Shown: positions 44,279-53,323 of the stretch, piece after piece
Numbering within the stretch: position 1 is the stretch's first letter
Layout of the letters: each line of letters begins with the position of its first letter
Assembly (NCBI RefSeq): GCF_009807035.1
Contig: NZ_WUBI01000002.1
Span: forward strand, 434,001-498,000
Source: Paenibacillus dendrobii
Lineage (GTDB): Bacteria > Bacillota > Bacilli > Paenibacillales > Paenibacillaceae
DNA length: 64,000 nt
Direction of reading: 5' to 3'
The notes under the pieces: model-generated
What the model was told of the DNA's origin: nothing
Database searches by the model: none
The model's input: only the letters and a program-made list of their open reading frames with translations
Made by a program: the position numbers and the translations under genes

Positions 44279-47200
44279 ATGGTTGAAAATAACAATAAAA
44301 AACCTGATAAACAGCCTGCCACAAGGCGTCAACGATCCTACGCCCGAACAACGGGTCTTGTTTTTCTATGGCTGTTTGTCTTTGGTCTCATGGGAGCCCT
44401 GTTTGCAGGCGGTGCCGCCGTGGGTTACGTCACTTCCATTGTGAAGGATGATCCAGTCCGCCCAAGAGCTCTGATAGACCAGAAAATGAGTGAAAACTCC
44501 ATTACCAGCTTTGCGTATTTTCGTGATCAGACAACGCCTATCGGCCAGATCCGAACGGACGAAGACAGACGTCCTGTAGAATACGAACAAATTCCAAAGA
44601 CAGTCATCGATGCAGTTGTTTCAATAGAAGACAACAACTTTTTCAATCATAATGGTGTGGATTTGAAAGGCACCTTGCGTGCCGTCAAGCAAAAGCTGTT
44701 AAAAGAATCCGTACAAACAGGCGGAAGTACATTAACGCAGCAGTTGGCCAGACGGGTCTTCCTAAGTTTAGACAAGACGGATGACCGGAAGATCAAAGAA
44801 ATCCTGCTTTCACTCCGTCTCGAACGGTTCATGACCAAGCAGGAAATTTTGACTGCCTATCTAAACAAGGTTCCTTTTGGTAAAGGATCTAGCGGATATA
44901 ACCTATATGGAATAAAAGCCGCTGCGAAAGGCATTTTTAACGTCAACGATTTAAGCAAACTCAATATTGCGGAATCTGCTTATCTCGCCGGTCTGCCTCA
45001 GCTTCCAACCAAATATTCCGCGTTTAATTCCAATGGCGAGTTCAACCAGGATGCTTTCAAGCGCGCACTGGACCGCCAGCATCTCGTATTGCGGCGTATG
45101 CTGGAAGAAAACAAAATTACCGATGCGCAGTATAAGGAAGCCCTGGCTTTCGATATCCGCAAAGCACTGGCTCCGCGAATGGATAAGGCCTATGCTACAT
45201 ATCCTTATCTGATGATGGAAACGGAGCGCCAGGCTTCCGAGATTCTCATGCAACTGAATCTGAAGGAAGCAGGTGCGAATCCGAAAACACAAAACGAAGA
45301 CAACAGCGACCTGCTTGAAGCAGCCAATCAGCAATTGAAGACCGGCGGATATCGTGTATATACCACTATAGATAAGCGTGTCTACAACTCCATGCATAAG
45401 ATTGGCGAAAACAAAGATAACTTCGGTCCGGACAGCAAGACAAAAGGTCCAGAGCAAACGGCTGCCATGATGATCGATAATAAAACAGGTGCGATCCTCG
45501 GTATGCTGGAAGGCCGGGATTTCAACAAAGAGCAGATGAACTATGCGACGCAAATGGTCCGGCAGCCCGGGTCAACAATGAAACCGATTGCGGCCTATCT
45601 GCCTGCGATTGAATCCGGTGCTATTCAGCCTGCAAGCGTCCTCGACGACGCTCCGATTATTTTAAAAGACGGAACGAAGGGTTTCCATATTCCCAAGAAC
45701 TCGACCTCCGGCTACAGCGGTTTAATGACTGCTCGGACTGCGCTCAACAAATCAGTCAATACCGTTGCGCTCAAGCTGTTTAATAATGTGGTCGGTATAG
45801 ACAATGCTTGGGCCTTTGCGAAGAAGCTAGGCATTAATACCATTCAGAAAGCGGATTTCTCAGCTCAGACAGGTGTTCTAGGCGGTCTGAAATACGGGGT
45901 GACCGTAGAAGATCTCACGAATGCATACAGCTCTATCGCCAATCAGGGAAGTTTTAATGATGCATACATGATCGAAAAGATCGCAGATTCTAACGGCAAC
46001 ATTGTGTACCAACATGAAACGAAGCCCGAACAAGTATTTTCCAAGCAAACGGCTTATCTGATGACGGATATGCTGAGAACGGTCATTACGGACGGCACAG
46101 GCAGCACGGTTCGGGATAATTACAAGCACTTCAAAAAGGTGCCAATAGTCGGCAAAACCGGTTCCACCCAAAACTACGCAGACGTATGGTTTATGGGCTT
46201 CTCGCCAGATGTTACGCTGGGCGTATGGGTTGGCTACAAGGAGCCAGTGAACACCCTGACATCCAAACCTGCCAAGAAACGTGCACAGTCCATTTGGACA
46301 TTAATCATGAACGAAGTTGTAGAGAAAGAACCCGATTTGTTCAAGACACCGAAATTTGAGAAACCTGACGGCATCGTTTCCAAAACGGTCTCCGGTTACA
46401 GCGGTAAGCTTCCAACATCACTGACGGATAAGTTCGTAACGGATCTCTTTAATATTAAATATATTCCGAAAGACAGTGACGATGGAATCGCCAAAGCCAA
46501 ATATATCACCTTTAATGGAGTGAACTATATTCCGAAGGATGGCACGCCGGACGATATGCTAAAAGAAAAGGTAGTCATCAAACGGGAGAAGCCCATTCAG
46601 GATCTGATCAAAGAACTGGAAGCCGCCTTCTCTAAAATGCGCGGGGGGCACGAATCGTTATCCTTCTATATTCCGCGCGATGCAGGCGAAGATATGCCAA
46701 CCCAGATCGATCCGCGGGTTGATGACGGAAGCGCTCCTGGGGCTCCTGGCAACGTCAGAATGGCTCTGAACGGCAGTCAGGCTACCATTAGCTTCAATCC
46801 ATCCGGTCAGGCGGACGTCGTCGGATATCGGCTGTATCGTTCCCAGAACGGCGGTTCCTTCCAAAATACTGGAAAGGTAGTACTTACAGGTGAAGCCTAT
46901 GCTCTAACGAATGCGGCAGATTCCAGCTCCAGCTTCTATGTTACAGCCGTGGATGTCGCTGGCAAAGAATCTGCACCAAGTGCGACGGTTAGCAGTTTGG
47001 GTAACGGAATCATCGATATTCCAGGTGATATCGATGATCCTTCCAGTCCGGGTGATATCGGAGATCCAGGTACTGAAGTGCCGGATATTCCAGATGTCCC
47101 AGACCTGGGGCAAGGGACTACATCCGTTCCTTCCTCACCTACAGGGCTGCAAATTGCCTCTGCGGATAATGGAATTGTATTCCAGTGGAATCCGGCAAGC

Positions 47201-47398
47201 GCGGAAGAAATGATTACGGAATATACGGTATACTACAGTGAAAAACCCGGCGGTCCTTACAATGTCATCGGCTCCGGCCGGGATAACAGCTTCAAATTTA
47301 CCACAACAGCTGCAATCAAGGGTTACTTTAGGGTCACAGCTGTCAATGCGTTGGGCGAATCGCAGCCATCCGCAGCTTCATTCTTTGAGAAAAAATAA
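44279..47398 (+). CDS. Class A penicillin-binding protein (PBP1A family) with C-terminal FN3 domains
   Basis: The 1039-residue bifunctional peptidoglycan synthase has a membrane anchor (about 25-52), a GT51 glycosyltransferase domain with catalytic Glu117 in SIEDNNFFNH and GGSTLTQQLAR (148-158), and a transpeptidase domain with SxxK Ser432 (GSTMK), SVN 492-494 and KTGST 626-630. Beyond about 800 come two fibronectin type III modules (about 820-910 and 945-1039) joined by a Pro/Asp-rich linker with repeated PGDI and PDIPDVPD units. FN3 ends occur in Bacillales PBPs and may bind wall components. AAGGAGG precedes the ATG. It occupies the stretch beside the tyrS-less T-box. Confidence 0.96.
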   Translation: MVENNNKKPDKQPATRRQRSYARTTGLVFLWLFVFGLMGALFAGGAAVGYVTSIVKDDPVRPRALIDQKMSENSITSFAYFRDQTTPIGQIRTDEDRRPVEYEQIPKTVIDAVVSIEDNNFFNHNGVDLKGTLRAVKQKLLKESVQTGGSTLTQQLARRVFLSLDKTDDRKIKEILLSLRLERFMTKQEILTAYLNKVPFGKGSSGYNLYGIKAAAKGIFNVNDLSKLNIAESAYLAGLPQLPTKYSAFNSNGEFNQDAFKRALDRQHLVLRRMLEENKITDAQYKEALAFDIRKALAPRMDKAYATYPYLMMETERQASEILMQLNLKEAGANPKTQNEDNSDLLEAANQQLKTGGYRVYTTIDKRVYNSMHKIGENKDNFGPDSKTKGPEQTAAMMIDNKTGAILGMLEGRDFNKEQMNYATQMVRQPGSTMKPIAAYLPAIESGAIQPASVLDDAPIILKDGTKGFHIPKNSTSGYSGLMTARTALNKSVNTVALKLFNNVVGIDNAWAFAKKLGINTIQKADFSAQTGVLGGLKYGVTVEDLTNAYSSIANQGSFNDAYMIEKIADSNGNIVYQHETKPEQVFSKQTAYLMTDMLRTVITDGTGSTVRDNYKHFKKVPIVGKTGSTQNYADVWFMGFSPDVTLGVWVGYKEPVNTLTSKPAKKRAQSIWTLIMNEVVEKEPDLFKTPKFEKPDGIVSKTVSGYSGKLPTSLTDKFVTDLFNIKYIPKDSDDGIAKAKYITFNGVNYIPKDGTPDDMLKEKVVIKREKPIQDLIKELEAAFSKMRGGHESLSFYIPRDAGEDMPTQIDPRVDDGSAPGAPGNVRMALNGSQATISFNPSGQADVVGYRLYRSQNGGSFQNTGKVVLTGEAYALTNAADSSSSFYVTAVDVAGKESAPSATVSSLGNGIIDIPGDIDDPSSPGDIGDPGTEVPDIPDVPDLGQGTTSVPSSPTGLQIASADNGIVFQWNPASAEEMITEYTVYYSEKPGGPYNVIGSGRDNSFKFTTTAAIKGYFRVTAVNALGESQPSAASFFEKK

Positions 47399-47415
47399 GT
47401 CTCGATTGATTGTGG

Positions 47416-47451
47416 AGACCATCCTGCTTATCCCTGCAGGATGGTCTTTTC
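47416..47451 (+). terminator. PBP gene terminator
   Basis: The 12-bp perfect stem AGACCATCCTGC/GCAGGATGGTCT is followed by TTTTCTT. Confidence 0.88.
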
Positions 47452-47581
47452 TTGCTTACATCCTCCCTGAAAAACAGGCTTTCTCCGCATCGACGTACTT
47501 CTATAGAATACAAACTTAACTTCATTCAGTTAAAGTGTTTCTTGCGTAGAGTCATATAAAACTTATATTTCTCTAATATCT

Positions 47582-47620
47582 AAAAAAAGAAGCACCGGAA
47601 TAAATCATCCCGGTGCTTCC
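47582..47620 (-). terminator. acsA terminator
   Basis: GAAGCACCGG and CCGGTGCTTC pair across an 11-base loop; on the minus strand seven Ts follow. Confidence 0.88.
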
Positions 47621-47642
47621 TTGTAAGATAACTTCAAGTATA

Positions 47643-49367
47643 TTAATCTTCGATCGTAGAAAGATCGCCTGTTGGAAGATTCAGCTCCCAAGCTTTGAGT
47701 ACCCGGCGCATAATCTTGCCGGATCTTGTCTTCGGCAGCTTATCACGGAACTCAATTTCACGTGGCGCCGCGTGTGCCGAGAGCCCTTCCTTCACGAATT
47801 TGTAGATTTCGTTCTTCAATTCTTCGGACTCCTCATAACCTTCACGAAGCGCGATGAACGCCTTAATGATCTCTCCCCGAGTGGCATCCGGTTTACCAAT
47901 AACGCCAGCTTCTGCAACTGCCGGATGCTCGACCAGTTTGCTCTCGACCTCGAACGGTCCGATCCGCTCGCCGGAAGAGTTAATAACATCGTCGACGCGA
48001 CCCTGGAACCAGAAGTAGCCTTCTTCATCCATGTAAGCCGAGTCGCCGGAGACGTACCAGCCCGGAATACGGAAATACTCCTGGTACTTGGAAGGATTCT
48101 TCCAGATTTGATTCATCATGGATGGCCATGGCGTCTTAATGGCAAGATTCCCCATCGTGTAAGGCGGAACTTCGTTGCCGTTGTCATCAAGAATCGCCGC
48201 CTGCACACCCGGAATCGGACGTCCCATCGAGCCTGGCTTGATGGCCATGGATGGGTAGTTACAGATCAGATGTCCGCCTGTTTCTGTCATCCACCAAGTG
48301 TCATGGATACGCTGGCCATATACCTTTTGGCCCCAACGTACCACTTCAGGGTTTAGAGGTTCCCCGACAGAGAGAACATGACGCAGGCTGCTGAGGTTAA
48401 ACTGAGAAATGACATCCGAGCTAGCCCCCATCAACATGCGGAATGCCGTTGGGGCACTGTACCATACCGTCACCTTGTATTTGTCGATTGTTCCGTACCA
48501 GTCCTGCGGACTGAAGCGGCCGCCGCGAATAACATTGGTCACGCCGTTCAGCCATGGCGCAAAGATCCCGTAGGACGTGCCGGTTACCCAGCCTGGATCG
48601 GCCGTACACCAGTAAATATCATCCTCGCGGAGATCAAGCACCATCTTGCCTGTATAATAATGCTGGACCATGGCGTTCTGCACGTGGAAAACGCCTTTCG
48701 GTTTGCCCGTAGATCCGGAAGTATAATGCATAATTAATCCGTCATTGCGATCCAGCCACTCGATTTGCAAGTCGGAGGAAGCTCCGGCCATTGCTTTTTT
48801 GTAGTCGATGACTTGATCATCTTCTTGAACATCGTCGCCTATCACGATGATGTGTTTCAAATCAGGCAGCTCGTCGCGTTTAACGCGTCCGAGAAGCTGA
48901 CTCGTCGTAACGAGCGCAACCGCGCCGCTGTCTTCCAGACGGTCTTTGACGGCCGTTTCCATAAATGCCTCGAACAGCGGACCTACCACAGCACCCACTT
49001 TCAAAATGCCCATCAGAGAGAAGTAGAGCTCAGGGCTGCGCGGCATAAAGATAAATACCCGGTCGCCTTTGCTGATGCCAAGATTGCGAAGAATGCTGCC
49101 AAATTTATCCGACTGTTCTTTCAAATCGGCGAAGGTATAGCTCTCATCACGGGCTGCATCGCTGTAGAGCAGAGCGTTCTTGCTTCCTCTGCCTTCTTCG
49201 ACATGGCGGTCAATCGCTTCGTACGCCATATTGACTTTGCCTGTCTTGTACCAGCTGAAGTGCTTCTCTACCTCTTCCCACTGAAACTGCTCACGGGCCT
49301 GTTCATAATCGCCCAGGTTGGACGTTTCGGCAACGCTTGGTAAGATTTCATTTTGATTTTGATCCAT
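47643..49367 (-). CDS. acsA: Acetyl-CoA synthetase (AMP-forming)
   Basis: The 574-residue adenylate-forming enzyme activates acetate to acetyl-CoA; the length matches B. subtilis AcsA (572). Visible motifs are MHYTSGSTGKPKG (ATP loop), WWMTETGG, YVSGDSAY and the C-terminal LPKTRSGKIMRR with Lys551, the residue equivalent to the AcuA-acetylated Lys549 of B. subtilis. The ATG at 49367 has GGGAGG eight bases upstream; an earlier in-frame ATG at 49406 overlaps a cre site. It is divergent from acuA, the acetyltransferase that inactivates it. Confidence 0.97.
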   Translation of the reverse strand: MDQNQNEILPSVAETSNLGDYEQAREQFQWEEVEKHFSWYKTGKVNMAYEAIDRHVEEGRGSKNALLYSDAARDESYTFADLKEQSDKFGSILRNLGISKGDRVFIFMPRSPELYFSLMGILKVGAVVGPLFEAFMETAVKDRLEDSGAVALVTTSQLLGRVKRDELPDLKHIIVIGDDVQEDDQVIDYKKAMAGASSDLQIEWLDRNDGLIMHYTSGSTGKPKGVFHVQNAMVQHYYTGKMVLDLREDDIYWCTADPGWVTGTSYGIFAPWLNGVTNVIRGGRFSPQDWYGTIDKYKVTVWYSAPTAFRMLMGASSDVISQFNLSSLRHVLSVGEPLNPEVVRWGQKVYGQRIHDTWWMTETGGHLICNYPSMAIKPGSMGRPIPGVQAAILDDNGNEVPPYTMGNLAIKTPWPSMMNQIWKNPSKYQEYFRIPGWYVSGDSAYMDEEGYFWFQGRVDDVINSSGERIGPFEVESKLVEHPAVAEAGVIGKPDATRGEIIKAFIALREGYEESEELKNEIYKFVKEGLSAHAAPREIEFRDKLPKTRSGKIMRRVLKAWELNLPTGDLSTIED

Positions 49368-49400
49368 ACTTTCATCCTCCCTCTGTTTCTCCCTTTCATA

Positions 49401-49415
49401 GGGCAACGCTTACAA
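49401..49415 (-). promoter_or_regulatory. cre site (CcpA operator) upstream of acsA
   Basis: TTGTAAGCGTTGCCC on the minus strand matches the cre consensus WTGNAANCGNWNNCW at all but the last position. It lies 34-48 bases before the acsA start. CcpA represses acsA in B. subtilis, and ccpA itself is 2 kb away. Confidence 0.75.
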
Positions 49416-49490
49416 TCTTGTATGACTTCATACCATCTGAATGGCAGCATACACACGAACTCAGTCCGGAAAACTCAACGTTTCTCATGA

Positions 49491-49520
49491 TTGCTGGAAT
49501 AAATGTAGCCAAAGTATAAT
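49491..49520 (+). promoter_or_regulatory. Possible acuA promoter
   Basis: TTGCTG and a consensus TATAAT (49515-49520) are 18 bases apart. It would give a 200-base leader, in which a degenerate cre-like GGTAAGCGTAAAACA lies at 49560-49574. Bases 49368-49731 otherwise hold no gene. Confidence 0.5.
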
Positions 49521-49731
49521 CCCTTACATTTTCAAGGTACGAATGGCACTACTTATTCAGGTAAGCGTAAAACACATGTTACAGCAGGTCTGGCAGATGG
49601 TTAAAAAGATCAAAAGATGTGGCTATTTTATGTCAGAAATCATTATAGCATAGGATGAAAGTTCCTGCCATCGCTTTTCATTTATTTGTTTTTTTGCTAT
49701 AAGTAGGTTAGAAGCAGAAAGGAGCGTCCAG

Positions 49732-50364
49732 ATGGAACACCTTAAACTGTACCATGTACAAACCATACCTCTTGAAGAGCGCTGCCTGGTCGTTGAAGGA
49801 CCCGTGCCGCCAGGGAGGCTATCCGAACTGATCATGCATCCCGACCTCGACGCTTTCCGCCGCCCGGCTGAGCAGCATAAAGCGCTCCTCGAGATCGCCG
49901 GATTGGAAGAAGGCCGAATCATCATAACCCGTGAGGAAAATATGATCGTCGGATACGTGACCTTCCACTATCCGGACGAGCAGGAACGCTGGTCGCAGGG
50001 CAATATGGAGGATCTGGTGGAGCTGGGAGCGATCGAGGTTGCCAATGATTACCGCTCGCTTGGCCTGGGCCAGAAAATGATCAAGACAGCCTTTGAGGAT
50101 GGTCAGATGGAACAATATATCGTGTTCACGACGGAATACTACTGGCATTGGGACTTGAAAAGCAGCGGACTGAACGTGTGGGATTACCGGAAAATGATGG
50201 AGCGGTTAATGAAAGTTGTCGATATGGTCTGGTACGCGACTGACGATCCCGAAATCTGTTCGCATCCGGCGAATTGCCTGATGGTAAGAATTGGCCGGGA
50301 TGTCCCTATCTCCTCCAAGGAGCAATTTGACCGAATTCGTTTTCAGCAGCGTTTTATGTATTAA
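49732..50364 (+). CDS. acuA: Protein acetyltransferase AcuA (controls acetyl-CoA synthetase)
   Basis: The 210-residue GNAT-family protein is the same length as B. subtilis AcuA. The acetyl-CoA-binding motif is VANDYRSLGLGQKMIKTAF (about 104-122). It acetylates the active-site lysine of AcsA and switches it off. ATG at 49732 with AAAGGAG upstream. In B. subtilis acuB and the deacetylase acuC follow; here they are absent and a terminator stem and tandem repeat come next, so reversal must rely on a deacetylase encoded elsewhere. Confidence 0.94.
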   Translation: MEHLKLYHVQTIPLEERCLVVEGPVPPGRLSELIMHPDLDAFRRPAEQHKALLEIAGLEEGRIIITREENMIVGYVTFHYPDEQERWSQGNMEDLVELGAIEVANDYRSLGLGQKMIKTAFEDGQMEQYIVFTTEYYWHWDLKSSGLNVWDYRKMMERLMKVVDMVWYATDDPEICSHPANCLMVRIGRDVPISSKEQFDRIRFQQRFMY

Positions 50365-50381
50365 GCCCTTATCCATATAGA

Positions 50382-50416
50382 TAAAAAACAACTCCGGAGA
50401 ATAATCCGGAGTTGTT
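50382..50416 (-). terminator. Terminator between acuA and mtnN
   Basis: AACAACTCCGG/CCGGAGTTGTT is an 11-bp perfect stem followed on the minus strand by TTTTTTAT. It ends the mtnN transcript and may weakly stop acuA transcripts from the other side. Confidence 0.8.
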
Positions 50417-50417
50417 C

Positions 50418-50462
50418 GTACTTCTAGTACTTCTAGTACTTCTAGTACTTCTAGTACTTCTA
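50418..50462. repeat. Five tandem copies of a 9-bp unit
   Basis: GTACTTCTA is repeated five times without change and a partial GTA follows. It lies in noncoding DNA after the mtnN stop, just before its terminator. Perfect short tandem repeats of this kind are prone to copy-number change. Confidence 0.9.
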
Positions 50463-50497
50463 GTATTATTATTTAGGCATTGTTAGCAGACTCTAGC

Positions 50498-51196
50498 CTA
50501 CATATGTTCGAGCATATAATCCAAAATGGCATGGGAACGGCGCGAGGATGCGACAGTAAATTCGGCAAAGTTCGCATGAGCGGAACCGTCAGCCTTATCC
50601 GACATCGAGCGAATGACAACGAAAGGTACTCCGTTCATATAGCATACCTGCGCAACGGAAGCCCCTTCCATCTCCACGCAGGCTCCTTGCATATGCTCAT
50701 AGAACCAATTCACCTGCTCTACGCTGGCGATGAACTGGTCCCCGGACAATACACGGCCGACTCTGCAGTTCACCTCTCCCAGCTCGCCACAGGCCTTCTC
50801 AGCAAGGCCCACGAGCGTCTGGTCGGCCTGAAATGCCGAGACTTCCTGATACGGTATGACTCCCCGCTCAAACCCCAGTGCAGTCACGTCCATATCGTGC
50901 TGAAGACATTCGGATGAGATGACAATATCACCGATATTCAGCTGTGGATGGACCGCACCCGCTACGCCTGTGAACAGCACTTGGGACACATCGAAAGTAT
51001 CGATTAAGATTTGAGTCGTTACCGCAGCATTTACTTTCCCCACACCCGATTTGCATACAACAATATTTTGCTGATGATATGTACCTTTATAATATCGAAT
51101 TCCTGCTTTGTCTACGGTTTCCGTGCTCTGCATTCCGGCTAGGAGCAGTTCTACTTCCTCGTCCATTGCCCCGATAATTCCAATCGTTCTAGGCAT
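50498..51196 (-). CDS. mtnN: 5'-methylthioadenosine/S-adenosylhomocysteine nucleosidase
   Basis: The 232-residue enzyme hydrolyses MTA and SAH to free adenine and the thioribose or ribosyl-homocysteine, feeding methionine salvage and AI-2 synthesis. IGIIGAMDEEVELL holds the catalytic Glu near 12; VEMEGASVAQV and MSDKADGSA hold the second Glu and the Asp. ATG at 51196 with AAGGAG nine bases upstream is preferred over an upstream ATG at 51280 that overlaps the ccpA terminator. Length matches B. subtilis (231). Confidence 0.96.
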   Translation of the reverse strand: MPRTIGIIGAMDEEVELLLAGMQSTETVDKAGIRYYKGTYHQQNIVVCKSGVGKVNAAVTTQILIDTFDVSQVLFTGVAGAVHPQLNIGDIVISSECLQHDMDVTALGFERGVIPYQEVSAFQADQTLVGLAEKACGELGEVNCRVGRVLSGDQFIASVEQVNWFYEHMQGACVEMEGASVAQVCYMNGVPFVVIRSMSDKADGSAHANFAEFTVASSRRSHAILDYMLEHM

Positions 51197-51245
51197 GATT
51201 TCATTCTCCTTTTTCAGTTCATTTGGGTCTTTAGGCCGACATGTG

Positions 51246-51270
51246 AAAAAAAGCTCCCGTAAGGAGCTTT
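51246..51270 (-). terminator. ccpA terminator
   Basis: AAAGCTCC/GGAGCTTT with a five-base loop is followed on the minus strand by TTTTTTTC. Confidence 0.85.
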
Positions 51271-51323
51271 CTTTCAGCATATCTTAATTTCATTTCATCT
51301 CGAATGCATAAACGCCTTTAAGA

Positions 51324-52334
51324 CTATTCGTTCACATGGCTAACGGATAAACGCAGAATGGTTTCATGCGGCAAAATTACCCGAGGGTTGTCCACATTTT
51401 CTTTTTTCATCAGCTTGGTCAACAGACGCATCGCTACCGCGCCAAGATCGTACATCGGCTGAGCTACCGTTGTGAGCAACGGACGGACCATGGACGCCAT
51501 GCGGGTATTATCGACACTGATAACCGAGAAGTCGTCAGGCACTTTCAATCCTTCATCCTGAATGCTGTGAATGGCTCCGATAGCCATCTCATCGGTTGCT
51601 GCGAAAACAGCCGTTGGCTTCTTCTTCAGTCCAATGAAATATTTCATCGCTTCCACGCCGGATTCATAGCGATAGTTGCCAATGCGGACGAGGTCCTCCT
51701 GATATTCGATGCCCGCATTTTCCAATGCCTTCTTATAGCCTTGGAAACGCGAATAGCCATTCGCAGGATCTTGAAGCGTACCGCTGATCATAGCAATCTC
51801 GCGGTGTCCATGGCGAATCAATGTATTAACCGCATCATACGCAGCAGACTCATGGTCGATATCTACGGATGGATAGGTTCCGTTCTCGTCCCGGGTTGCG
51901 CATAATACGATCGGAACTGCAGACGTCTGGAATGCCTGGATATGTTCTTCCGTAACCGTGCCTCCCATGAAGAGCAGCCCGTCCACCTGCTTCTCGAGCA
52001 GGGTGTTGATTACGCGAATTTCCTTTTCCTTCTTCTTGTCAGCGTTACACAAAATAATATTATAGTGGTACATGTTGGCAATATCTTCGATACCCCGGGC
52101 AATTTCTGCAAAAATAGAATTCGAGATATCGGGAATTACTACCCCGACCGTTGTCGTCTTTTTGCTGGCAAGACCTCTTGCCACCGCATTCGGACGATAT
52201 CCCAAACGTTCAATTGCTTCATATACTTTTTTCCGGGTCTGAGGCTTTACGTTGGGGTTATTGTTAACAACCCGCGATACCGTCGCCATCGATACGCCTG
52301 CTTCACGCGCCACATCGTAAATGGTTACCGTCAA
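51324..52334 (-). CDS. ccpA: Catabolite control protein A
   Basis: The 336-residue LacI-family regulator has the helix-turn-helix [36 protein letters not shown] at its start and a hinge helix [15 protein letters not shown], both nearly identical to B. subtilis CcpA. With HPr(Ser-P) or Crh it binds cre sites. I place the start at a TTG (52334) preceded by GGAGAG; this gives the family length, whereas an ATG at 52397 adds a 21-residue tail without a ribosome site. Its targets here probably include acsA. The PTS genes ptsI and EIICBA lie 1.2 kb upstream. Confidence 0.95.
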   Translation of the reverse strand: MTVTIYDVAREAGVSMATVSRVVNNNPNVKPQTRKKVYEAIERLGYRPNAVARGLASKKTTTVGVVIPDISNSIFAEIARGIEDIANMYHYNIILCNADKKKEKEIRVINTLLEKQVDGLLFMGGTVTEEHIQAFQTSAVPIVLCATRDENGTYPSVDIDHESAAYDAVNTLIRHGHREIAMISGTLQDPANGYSRFQGYKKALENAGIEYQEDLVRIGNYRYESGVEAMKYFIGLKKKPTAVFAATDEMAIGAIHSIQDEGLKVPDDFSVISVDNTRMASMVRPLLTTVAQPMYDLGAVAMRLLTKLMKKENVDNPRVILPHETILRLSVSHVNE

Positions 52335-52385
52335 ATTCCTTCTCTCCATTGCCAATAAATTTTCATTCGTCAACCCATTAAAATT

Positions 52386-52414
52386 ATGATACGACAAATT
52401 GTCGCATTCTGCAA
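52386..52414 (-). promoter_or_regulatory. ccpA promoter with palindrome in the spacer
   Basis: TTGCAG (52414-52409), a 17-base spacer and TATCAT (52391-52386) read towards ccpA. The spacer contains the palindrome CGACAAATTGTCG (52392-52404), with six perfect pairs. Confidence 0.7.
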
Positions 52415-52428
52415 TGATAACGCTTTAC
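52415..52428 (-). promoter_or_regulatory. cre-like box abutting the ccpA -35
   Basis: GTAAAGCGTTATCA on the minus strand resembles cre (TGAAAGCGTTATCA) at 12 of 14 positions and lies directly upstream of the ccpA -35, overlapping the brxC stop. It suggests CcpA autoregulation, which is known in some Firmicutes. Confidence 0.5.
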
Positions 52429-52772
52429 TATCCTTCTAAATGTTGTTTCAGTGCATCCGCAGTAATATGGGAATGAGATGTATGCCAGACAGGCGCCTGA
52501 TTTTTGACCAGAATCACCTGCGGGGATTCATGTTGAATGCCGAGAATATCCGCCGTTTCAAGCGACACGGGACGATCCTCCACCACATGGATTAAACCGT
52601 ATTCTACGGCTTCGTTTGGCTCGTTTTGTAAATATGACATTACCTGCTGATAGGCCCCGGCACTGATCGGACAGCGTGTGCTGTGTTTAAAAAGAAGCAG
52701 AGGTTTATCTTTTGAGGCTTCCAATGCAGTCTGCAGCTGTTCGCTAGTAGTCAGTTTGGTCATCGTCGCCAT
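52428..52772 (-). CDS. brxC: Bacillithiol-system redox protein YtxJ (bacilliredoxin BrxC)
   Basis: The 114-residue thioredoxin-fold protein has a single active cysteine in FKHSTRCPISA (CPIS), the monothiol form expected for BrxC/YtxJ, which removes bacillithiol from S-bacillithiolated proteins. The cis-proline strand ESPQVILV is present. ATG at 52772 follows AAGGGGA. It lies just upstream of ccpA, close to the ytxJ-ccpA order in B. subtilis. Confidence 0.9.
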   Translation of the reverse strand: MATMTKLTTSEQLQTALEASKDKPLLLFKHSTRCPISAGAYQQVMSYLQNEPNEAVEYGLIHVVEDRPVSLETADILGIQHESPQVILVKNQAPVWHTSHSHITADALKQHLEG

Positions 52773-52873
52773 TTGATATACATCCCCTTTTTTCGATTAA
52801 AATCCTTACTCTATCGTATCAAAAAGCTCGTGAAAAATCCAACTTACTATGAAAATAATTCTGAAAACCAAAT

Positions 52874-53323
52874 TTATTTTTCATTCATCTGCTGAAATAC
52901 ATTCATTTCCGGCAAAATTACAGACAGCTGCGAAAGCCGATTACGCAACTCCCCGACCCAAGCAATATCATGCATGCGATCTGCCATTTTGTATAAATCC
53001 AGAAGAAGATTGATTCGTTCCTGTATTTCGTATTCCAATTTCCGTTTCAAGCCATCTTCAGAATAATCCGCTTCTGTCATCACTTCATATATCAAATTAG
53101 CCAGCTCATGGTAGTCGGCAAGCGAAAAGCTCGTGTTCGAGGGATCCGGGCCGAGCAGATCCACGCATTTTTTCAGATCGGGCCTCATGGAAGGAATGAG
53201 TTCATAAGTTAAACAGTGGTCGCAGACAAGCACGGGGACATGACGAATCATCACGCTCCGTGTATACATGACCGTACGAAGCTCAAGATTCAAGTGTTGC
53301 TCGCAGTTACATTTCATTGACAT
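52874..53323 (-). CDS. Unknown protein with a Cys-x-Cys / Cys-x-x-Cys zinc motif
   Basis: I do not recognise this 149-residue protein. Its N-terminal 45 residues contain CNC (4-6) and VCDHC (near 32-36), a likely zinc-ribbon or knuckle; the rest is helical and acidic, with ADYHELANLIYEVM and repeated amphipathic heptads from about 80 to 140. It could be a small regulator or an assembly factor. ATG at 53323 with GAGGTGG is clear; the frame stays open to 53515 but would run into the ptsI terminator. It lies between ptsI and brxC. Confidence 0.7.
   Translation of the reverse strand: MSMKCNCEQHLNLELRTVMYTRSVMIRHVPVLVCDHCLTYELIPSMRPDLKKCVDLLGPDPSNTSFSLADYHELANLIYEVMTEADYSEDGLKRKLEYEIQERINLLLDLYKMADRMHDIAWVGELRNRLSQLSVILPEMNVFQQMNEK

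Noticed and set aside
50418..50462. Tandem repeat considered as a CRISPR or iteron array
   Set aside because: The unit is 9 bp without spacers, and there are no cas or replication genes nearby.
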